The notes under the pieces were generated by a model, which was given only the letters and a program-made list of their open reading frames with translations, was not told where the DNA came from and made no database searches. A DNA stretch of 12,204 nucleotides from an uncultured Peptococcaceae bacterium (GTDB lineage: Bacteria; Bacillota; Peptococcia; Peptococcales; Peptococcaceae), in NCBI GenBank assembly GCA_902492275.1, contig CABUKW010000090.1, positions 1 to 12,204 of the forward strand. Reading direction: 5' to 3'. Positions 6,936 through 12,204 of the stretch are shown piece by piece. A program made the position numbers and the translations under genes. How positions within the stretch are numbered: the stretch's first letter is position 1; every line of letters begins with the position of its first letter.

Positions 6936-8189
6936 CTAAAAATTCAGGCTGTCCGCATGGAGAAGAAAATACTTCATTCCCATAATAACGAAGCCTTCTT
7001 CGTTTCTCCATGGTTTCATTGTCCCATTTACAATAATGATTTTCTTAAAAGAATCTGAAATATTGCGCAGAGAATTGAGCTCCTGTGTCTGCTTTTCCTC
7101 AGAAGTCATATCATAGGCAACCTGAATATAATATCTCTGACTTCCCTGATTTACAACAAAGTCAACCTCTAGCTGCTTGCGGATTCTTTTTCCTTCCTGA
7201 TCTTTTGCATATACATCCACCATTCCAACATCGACATTATATCCTCGGATGCATAATTCATTGTAAACAATATTCTCCATAATGTGTGTTGGCTCTTGCT
7301 GCCTAAAATTCAATCTTGCATTTCTAAGCCCCAAATCAGTAAAGTAATACTTCAAATTAGCACCAATATACTTTCTGCCTTTTATATCATACCGACTTGC
7401 CTTCGAAATCAGAAAAGCTTCCACAAGATAATCAATATGGTTAGAGATCGTCTTATTGGTGTAACTTGTCTGACGCTCGCTGGTGAATGTACGAGAAATC
7501 TTTGTTGGATTTGTTGGAGAGCCAATATTAGAAGCCAGAACATCAACTAGCGTGTCCAGCTCATCTGCGTTTCGAATCTTATTTCTTTCCACAACATCTT
7601 TCAAATACACATTTGAGAAAATGTTTTTCAGATACTCTGCTTTCTGGCGCTCTGTCTGAAGCCCAGCAACCTGTGGAAGCCCTCCATAGATCATGTATTC
7701 ATTCCATGCATCATCGTAATCCCCATCATAAACAGAATAAAATTCTGCAAAAGACAGTGGATAAATTCTTATCTCATCGCCTCTACCTCGAAACTCCGTT
7801 ATAATATCACTAGATAGGAACTTAGAATTACTTCCTGTTACATATACATCTATGTGGTTCATACGAAGCAAGCTATTCAGCACTTCCTCAAATCGTGGCA
7901 TGAATTGTACTTCATCTAAAAGCAGATAATACTGTTTTTCATCTTTTATGGAATCCTTTATATATTGATAACAGACTTTAGGGTCTCTTAGGTCTTCACT
8001 TTCAATTCCATCCAAAGCAATCTCAATAATATGATCTGCATCAATACCATTTTCCAGTAAATATCTCTTAAATAAGGTAAACAATAAGAAAGATTTTCCG
8101 CATCTTCGAATTCCTGTGATTATTTTTATCATCCCATTGTTTTTTCTTAATATTAACTGTTCTAGATATCTATCTCTTTGGATTTCCAT
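6936..8189 (-). CDS. AAA_14/DUF4143-family ATPase, 417 aa
   Basis: A P-loop ATPase of the group common in gut Clostridia and archaea; its cellular role is not settled. Walker A is GIRRCGKS (26-33). Walker B is LLLDEVQ (89-95). A sensor-like TGSNS is at 118-122 and an Arg-finger-like FRGRGD at 133-138. Residues about 180-417 are DUF4143-like: a winged-helix region, then a PD-(D/E)xK-like fold with EVDFVV (341-346). The final E-x-K of that fold reads QVA (356-358), so nuclease activity is doubtful. The start has GAGGAG 7 bases upstream. The gene and its upstream region are visibly richer in A+T than the surface-protein and ArdC-like genes. It has its own promoter inside an inverted repeat and matches no known transfer function, so it is probably cargo of the element (inferred). 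Confidence 0.88.
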   Translation of the reverse strand: MEIQRDRYLEQLILRKNNGMIKIITGIRRCGKSFLLFTLFKRYLLENGIDADHIIEIALDGIESEDLRDPKVCYQYIKDSIKDEKQYYLLLDEVQFMPRFEEVLNSLLRMNHIDVYVTGSNSKFLSSDIITEFRGRGDEIRIYPLSFAEFYSVYDGDYDDAWNEYMIYGGLPQVAGLQTERQKAEYLKNIFSNVYLKDVVERNKIRNADELDTLVDVLASNIGSPTNPTKISRTFTSERQTSYTNKTISNHIDYLVEAFLISKASRYDIKGRKYIGANLKYYFTDLGLRNARLNFRQQEPTHIMENIVYNELCIRGYNVDVGMVDVYAKDQEGKRIRKQLEVDFVVNQGSQRYYIQVAYDMTSEEKQTQELNSLRNISDSFKKIIIVNGTMKPWRNEEGFVIMGMKYFLLHADSLNF

Positions 8190-8209
8190 TGTATCACTCC
8201 TCTTTTTTA

Positions 8210-8295
8210 TGCATTTGCACAGATTTCAGTAATAATATTTTAGCATAGAAAGTAACTGCCTTCAATATTGTATTACTATTTTATGTGCATCTGCA
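8210..8295. repeat. Long inverted repeat around the ATPase promoter, operator-like
   Basis: The left arm (8210-8234, plus strand) and the right arm (8295-8271, minus strand) both read TGCA-NN-TGCACA-N6-AGTAATA and match at 18 of 25 positions with no gaps. The 36 bases between the arms hold the -35 and -10 of the ATPase promoter. The right outer part also holds GTGCA-GA-TGCAC, a small dyad of its own. The arrangement suits an operator bound by a dimer or tetramer, or DNA looping. Ends of a very small mobile element are an alternative. Confidence 0.55.
8237..8265 (-). promoter_or_regulatory. Promoter of the ATPase gene
   Basis: On the minus strand, TTGAAG (8265-8260) is followed by a 17-base spacer and TAAAAT (8242-8237), with TGC just before the -10 (extended -10). 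The likely transcription start near 8230 leaves a leader of about 40 bases that carries the GAGGAG ribosome site. The gap 8190-8382 holds no gene, and no terminator was seen after the upstream gene. Confidence 0.6.
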
Positions 8296-8382
8296 CGAAA
8301 TTATGCACTCAAGTGATTATAGAAGAGGAGCTTTATTCATATTCTTATTTATAATATAATTGTAACCTGCCCCCATTTCTAA

Positions 8383-9393
8383 TTATTTTACTTGCCGATG
8401 TTTCATAATGGTTGTTTCTGTACTAATTACATCGGGATGATCCAGCGCGCAATTATCCTGACAGATATATTTGGTGCCTTGAAACACCCCATTTTCATAA
8501 GTATCCAAGGCATAGACCATATAATCGACGCCGCTATGATAAACCATCTTTTCCACTGCATACTCCCGATACGGATAAAAATAATTGGTCTCAAATCCCG
8601 CTGCAGTCAGTCCAACCGATACGCTGCAATTTAATTTTCCATTGCTATAGCATTCCGGATGTTCCAGAAAGGTATTGTAGAGTTCATCGATGATTCTTTG
8701 CGTTTCATAGGCATTAAATACATACATGGTGTAGGTCTCTTTTTCGTTGACGACTTCCATGCCCATAAATTGGCTTTTCTGTCCTGGCAGCGTATGGGTG
8801 TAGCAAGGCGCCGGATTGGGCATTTTGATGTCATAGTAGCTTTCATCCCATTTGGGATTGATTGCTCCTAATGGTTCTGTCGGAAACGGCGTTCCTGGTA
8901 AAGCTTCTTTCATTTCCATATAGCCATCATATTCGTCAGCCGCATAGGGATTGACAGCTTTACTCACATTGCCAGTGCCATAAATGGCCTGTCCTGCCTT
9001 TACCGTATAGGGTAAGGGCCTGCCGTCACCATCATACTTGACTGATACATCTGCTACTTCTATTGTCGCTTTCTGCTCTTTTGCTTCTGTGCTGCTTTCC
9101 TGCGCCGAAATAGCTGGATCAGTCCAACCATAGGTTTGATTGGATTGTATCCGAATTTGATGATTTGTTTCATCAAAGTTTACTGCCACATCCAACGCTT
9201 TGCCCAGGTCTCTTAATTTAAAATAGTTATTGCCGTTGATATTGTAGCCTTCTATGGCGGCATTTTTCCCATCTATCACCACCTTTTGCGTACTTGGTAC
9301 CGCCAGAACACCGGCCGCATAAGCGCCCGTTGTCCCAAACAAGACTGCGCCGCATACAAAGCCTGCTATAAACTGTTTGCAATATTTCTTCAT
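8383..9393 (-). CDS. Secreted protein with copper-amine-oxidase-N-like (stalk) domain, 336 aa
   Basis: The start ATG at 9393 is preferred because AGAGGTGAGG lies just upstream; a GTG at 9402 would overlap that site and adds only three residues. Residues 1-26 look like a signal peptide (GAYA|AG). Residues about 34-83 match the copper-amine-oxidase N-terminal-like repeat found in Gram-positive surface proteins, seen in VVIDGKN, YNINGNNYFKLRDLGKAL and NFDETNHQIRI. A low-complexity linker of Ser, Glu and Lys follows. The rest, about 110-336, matches nothing I recognise; it is rich in Tyr, Pro and Asn and has several Cys residues. There is no membrane helix after the signal and no sorting motif. 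A promoter lies upstream, so it may be transcribed independently of the sortase. Possibly an envelope or peptidoglycan-associated accessory of the transfer machinery. Confidence 0.75.
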   Translation of the reverse strand: MKKYCKQFIAGFVCGAVLFGTTGAYAAGVLAVPSTQKVVIDGKNAAIEGYNINGNNYFKLRDLGKALDVAVNFDETNHQIRIQSNQTYGWTDPAISAQESSTEAKEQKATIEVADVSVKYDGDGRPLPYTVKAGQAIYGTGNVSKAVNPYAADEYDGYMEMKEALPGTPFPTEPLGAINPKWDESYYDIKMPNPAPCYTHTLPGQKSQFMGMEVVNEKETYTMYVFNAYETQRIIDELYNTFLEHPECYSNGKLNCSVSVGLTAAGFETNYFYPYREYAVEKMVYHSGVDYMVYALDTYENGVFQGTKYICQDNCALDHPDVISTETTIMKHRQVK

Positions 9394-9422
9394 CTTCCTC
9401 ACCTCTGCTATTTATGAAAGTA

Positions 9423-9451
9423 ACTATAGCAGATTCCCTCGAAAAAGTAAA
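9423..9451 (-). promoter_or_regulatory. Promoter in the gap between the sortase and the stalk-domain gene
   Basis: TTTACT (9451-9446), a 17-base spacer and TATAGT (9428-9423), preceded by TGC as an extended -10. Transcription would begin near 9416, about 23 bases before the chosen ATG. A short imperfect hairpin followed by eight T's lies immediately upstream (9480-9451) and could weakly end the sortase transcript. Confidence 0.5.
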
Positions 9452-9525
9452 AAAAATTACAAGCGAAAACAATTTTCTAGCCCAAAAGAATCCCTCCTTC
9501 CCATTCTTCAAAAGTACTATCCTTC

Positions 9526-10329
9526 TTACACCTCAATTGCCTGCACACACCAACGATAATCCGGTTGATTCATAACGCAGCTAACCAAGGTAATCACATT
9601 TTCTCTGCTTATTTCTAATACCGACACATCCTCTTTGTTGATTTTGTCTACAGAATAGACGCGATAACTTCTTGTTCCCAGCTTTGTTGTCAGCGTTATT
9701 TTATCCCCCTCCGATAAGGTGTATATCTTGCCAAAATAATTTGCTGTACCTCGATTATGACCGGCCAAGGCAATATTCCCATTCCAAATGCTCGTACTCT
9801 CAAAATGTCCCACACCCTTTTTTAAGGTGGCGTTGTCTGTTCCTTGATAAACCTTCACACTCAAATTAATGGCAGGAATGTTTAAGGTACCGAGATGACC
9901 GCCTGCATAATATAAATCGGAAGTTACCTCTGTATAGTTGTTTTCTGCATAATAAACGGCATTGTCGCTGTTTATACTGCTGAAGCTGCCGGAATTGCCG
10001 TTTGAAACTGCCGGCGGCATCACGGTCACGCCAGTTTGCACCAAACCTGCTGCTGTCGCTGTTTTAGAATCTACAATTAAATTTGGCGTTAAATATTCCC
10101 CGCTGTCTAATACATAAGAAGTCGCGCTGCCAAAACTCGGCGGAATCAGCGCTGCATTTTTACTGCGGTCTATATTCACAGCATCCTCTGTGGTTACATA
10201 AACGGTATCATCTGATGTTGGAATGCCAAAAATTCCAGCACTTACACCATCAAAACGATATGCATCAGCATAAGCTGGCGTAGAAATCAGAAAAAATCCC
10301 AATAGAATTAACATGATTTGTTTTCTCAT
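9526..10329 (-). CDS. Sortase (class B/D-like), 267 aa, with a long N-terminal extension
   Basis: Sortases are transpeptidases that cut a sorting motif such as LPXTG and join it to the wall or to another protein outside the cell. The catalytic triad is visible: His191 in ALAGHNRG, Cys251 in TLVSC (usual form TLxTC) and Arg259 in YRWCV. The fold is also recognisable in LNIPAINLSVKVYQG (149-163), KKGVGHF (170-176) and LSEGDKITL (205-213). The sortase domain starts near residue 145. Residues 1-22 look like a cleavable signal peptide (AYA|DA). The roughly 120 residues between are not sortase-like and are rich in Ser, Thr and Asn. Its ATG overlaps the upstream stop as ATGA, with GAGGGGG as ribosome site, so translation is probably coupled. 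The likely substrate is the LPKTG surface protein in this window. Class assignment is uncertain. Confidence 0.88.
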   Translation of the reverse strand: MRKQIMLILLGFFLISTPAYADAYRFDGVSAGIFGIPTSDDTVYVTTEDAVNIDRSKNAALIPPSFGSATSYVLDSGEYLTPNLIVDSKTATAAGLVQTGVTVMPPAVSNGNSGSFSSINSDNAVYYAENNYTEVTSDLYYAGGHLGTLNIPAINLSVKVYQGTDNATLKKGVGHFESTSIWNGNIALAGHNRGTANYFGKIYTLSEGDKITLTTKLGTRSYRVYSVDKINKEDVSVLEISRENVITLVSCVMNQPDYRWCVQAIEV

Positions 10330-11225
10330 TCCTCATACCCCCTCTTTTTATTTAAATAATGTTCATACTGTTTACCCGCAACACCCAACAGCAAAATTCC
10401 AATCAGAATTACGAGGATACAGAAAAAAACAGATACTCCTTTTGGCATATCTGATAAAAAGGCTTTCTCCGTGCTGGCAAATACTGCGGTATATAGAATA
10501 TCCTCACAGGTTGTTTTGGCCACTTCTCCTACATACTCCGCTGTTACAACATATCCTGTCGCGGATTTGCTGCTCGCTGTACCGCTATAGGCAGCAACTG
10601 CCGTATAACGCATTGCCAAATCATACCCGTCTACATAATCTGTAGCGGCAGGCTGCCAGCAAACCTCCGCTAATGTCAGGGTTCGGCCGTTTTCTGTTAT
10701 ACTTTTTGGGATAAGCGAGGTATCTGCGTCGGATAAATTGGGATAAATCCGCGTTGCAGATACTGTATAGCTGTTGGTTTTGTATCCGGCTGCCTCTACT
10801 TCTATGCTTTTCGGATTTAATGTAACCGTTCCTGCATAGCCATCCTCCGTCTGAATCTCAAGCGTCGGCTCCAATGTTTTTAAGATTTTTTCCAGTTGAT
10901 TTGTCGTACTGTTTAACGTAACGATTTCGGTGTGTATTTTGGAATCAGATTTCCTCTGGTCATTTTTTAACAGCTCTACAAACACATACTCCTTACCCTG
11001 ATACGTCACCGGTTCCGTTGGAATTTTCGCCGGATCATCATCCGCCGTCAAGTGATACGTTTTTTCCAAACGCTCTATGCCATCTGTTTGGCTGCTTGTA
11101 ATCTCTGTCGGGAAATAAACTGTTTCTGTCGGAATCTCCTGTTCCATAGCCCAGGCCATATTTCCGGCTGCTCCAGTTACCAGGAAAATCCCCAGCAAGA
11201 TTGCCGCTATTTTTTTCATCTTCAA
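10326..11225 (-). CDS. Exported membrane-anchored protein, 299 aa, next to the sortase
   Basis: I do not recognise the family. It has a signal peptide (1-26, AWA|ME), an extracellular region of about 235 residues, one membrane helix at about 264-284 and a basic tail, KQYEHYLNKKRGYEE. The topology is type I: outside, helix, short cytoplasmic end. The outer part is rich in Thr and beta-type strands and has no repeat or sorting motif. AAGGAG ends 6 bases before the TTG at 11225 and 12 bases before the ATG at 11219; the TTG spacing is better, and the difference is two residues. It lies 25 bases after the ArdC-like gene and overlaps the sortase start by ATGA, so the three are probably one operon. 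The tight pairing suggests it partners the sortase or anchors part of an envelope complex (inferred). Confidence 0.78.
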   Translation of the reverse strand: MKMKKIAAILLGIFLVTGAAGNMAWAMEQEIPTETVYFPTEITSSQTDGIERLEKTYHLTADDDPAKIPTEPVTYQGKEYVFVELLKNDQRKSDSKIHTEIVTLNSTTNQLEKILKTLEPTLEIQTEDGYAGTVTLNPKSIEVEAAGYKTNSYTVSATRIYPNLSDADTSLIPKSITENGRTLTLAEVCWQPAATDYVDGYDLAMRYTAVAAYSGTASSKSATGYVVTAEYVGEVAKTTCEDILYTAVFASTEKAFLSDMPKGVSVFFCILVILIGILLLGVAGKQYEHYLNKKRGYEE

Positions 11226-11250
11226 GCTTCTCTCCTTCCTTTCTCTTCCG

Positions 11251-12126
11251 TTAGCGTACCTGCCGCTGCGGACTCTGTCTCCGCTCTGGAAGCGTGAATT
11301 CTTTCTGAATCGTTTCCTCCATGCTGCGGAAAATCTGTTGTACCAAATCCAGAACCGCTCTTCGGTCTGCTATTTCCAAACCATTGTTCAAGCTATAAAT
11401 ATGCGCTGCCTCCGGCGGATTTCTCGCAATCCCAAAATGCTTACAAAGCATATAGCTCACACTGTCCGCGTCCAACTCACTTTCCTGCCGGTTATAATAT
11501 TCATACTTTCCGCCGTCATGTACTTTGGCATGGACAATTTCTCTGGACAGCGCCGAAAATGTCTCTCCATCAGTTAAGTCCAGAGCAACAAATATTTTCT
11601 GCGTTTTTGGATCATAATAAGCGTCCGTCTTTAACGTCCTCTCCGCCTCCACTGAAACCGGCGATAAGGTCAGTAGTTTTTTGAGCGCCTGCTCCATTTC
11701 CGGCGACTTCTCCGTTAATACCAGCTTCTTGGGCATATTCCTGCCGCTGGTCTGGCTAATATCAAACACATAACCGGTTGTATAACCGGTTCGCTTTTTT
11801 CCGTCCTTCGTATAGGTTTCCGCTTTTCGGATTTTAATCCCCACAGAATCTCTCTGTACGTTTCTTCCTATACTCGCCCAACGGTCATAACTGTTTATCA
11901 TGGTCAGGTTGGGATTCTGTTTCATGGCCAGCAAAATATTGGAGGCGCTGTAATGCGGATTTTCTGCCTGGACCTCTAAATATTTTAAATAGACCTCCGG
12001 CTTCTGCGTTGCCTCTAAAATACTTTCTTCTGATAAGGCTTTTATTTCTTCCCGTTCCAATGCCTTTTGTTCCCGCCACTGCTCATTTTTTGCTTTATTT
12101 TCGGCAATATAGTCCTGAATCGACAT
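11251..12126 (-). CDS. ArdC-N/LtrC-like protein with degenerate metallopeptidase motif, 291 aa
   Basis: The start MSIQDYIAENK at 12126 is chosen because AAGGAG lies 7 bases upstream; the frame is open 23 codons further without a ribosome site. Residues about 50-125 resemble the ArdC N-terminal ssDNA-binding domain (NPHYSASNILLAMKQNPN, then SYDRWASIGRNV). A zincin-like region follows, but the HExxH motif reads REIVH (195-199), then AKVHDGG, and the downstream helix is ESELDADSVSYMLCKHFGI (215-233). The first zinc ligand is thus Arg. Proteins of this type are common in Tn1549/CTn-like elements. ArdC itself protects incoming plasmid DNA from restriction, so single-stranded DNA binding or protection in the recipient is plausible. 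The N-terminal 50 residues are charged and probably helical. It begins the visible operon leading to the sortase. Confidence 0.8.
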   Translation of the reverse strand: MSIQDYIAENKAKNEQWREQKALEREEIKALSEESILEATQKPEVYLKYLEVQAENPHYSASNILLAMKQNPNLTMINSYDRWASIGRNVQRDSVGIKIRKAETYTKDGKKRTGYTTGYVFDISQTSGRNMPKKLVLTEKSPEMEQALKKLLTLSPVSVEAERTLKTDAYYDPKTQKIFVALDLTDGETFSALSREIVHAKVHDGGKYEYYNRQESELDADSVSYMLCKHFGIARNPPEAAHIYSLNNGLEIADRRAVLDLVQQIFRSMEETIQKEFTLPERRQSPQRQVR

Positions 12127-12204
12127 AGGATTTCTCCTTTCTACTACAATATATTTATGGTTAATATCCCTTACAGCCAGTAAGGAATTATCCATCTTGT
12201 TGCT
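12127..12204 (-). other. Upstream edge, ribosome site only
   Basis: The 78 bases before the ArdC-like start hold its AAGGAG ribosome binding site. The frame of that gene stays open to the window edge, but the other minus-strand frames contain stops. I see no clear promoter. They could be a spacer or the last codons of a preceding element gene. Confidence 0.4.

Noticed and set aside
9451..9480. Hairpin followed by eight T's after the sortase gene as a terminator
   Set aside because: The stem is AT-rich, bulged and has a three-base loop; too weak to list on its own.
11771..11791. Two AACCGGTT palindromes 12 bases apart in the ArdC-like gene
   Set aside because: They encode a TGYTTGY peptide repeat and lie mid-gene; nothing else suggests a binding site.
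12127..12195. Upstream ATG giving a 314-residue ArdC-like protein
   Set aside because: The extra 23 residues have no ribosome site, while AAGGAG lies 7 bases before the ATG at 12126.

Overview
The window looks like part of an integrative and conjugative element (Tn1549/CTn-like) from a low-to-moderate GC Gram-positive anaerobe, most likely a gut Clostridia (Lachnospiraceae-like) bacterium. The evidence is a VirD4/TraG-type coupling protein with the Firmicutes-style sequence around its Walker A motif, an ArdC/LtrC-like protein, a sortase, a giant Cna_B-repeat surface protein ending in LPKTG, and AGGAGG-type ribosome binding sites. Every gene I accept is on the minus strand, so the transfer region reads from high to low coordinates.

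Layout in reading order. At 12126-11251 is an ArdC-N/LtrC-like protein. A signal-peptide protein with one C-terminal membrane helix follows (11225-10326), overlapping by ATGA a sortase with a His/Cys/Arg triad (10329-9526). After a promoter-bearing gap comes a secreted protein with a copper-amine-oxidase-N-like (stalk) domain (9393-8383). An AT-richer unit follows: an AAA_14/DUF4143 ATPase (8189-6936) with its own promoter set inside a large inverted repeat, and a 46-residue acidic protein (6874-6734). A terminator-like hairpin separates this from the 1862-residue surface protein (6659-1071), which has a thioester-like N-terminal domain and about 14 Cna_B-type domains. The coupling-protein gene starts at 1051 with GTG. 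It is interrupted after base 346 by what looks like the 5' end of a group II intron in the same orientation, which runs off the left edge.

How the parts fit (inference): the coupling protein delivers DNA to a type IV secretion channel. The sortase, the giant isopeptide-stabilised surface protein and the two other exported proteins are candidates for cell-cell contact or envelope passage during transfer. The ATPase unit looks like cargo.

The less ordinary signals are the intron splitting the coupling-protein gene, an LPKTG motif with only one residue after it and no membrane anchor, two strong hairpins within about 130 bases at the surface-protein/coupling-protein boundary (one terminator-like and inside the coupling-protein reading frame), an Arg in place of the expected thioester Gln, and the dyad around the ATPase promoter. 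No rRNA, tRNA or CRISPR array was seen, and no plus-strand gene is convincing.
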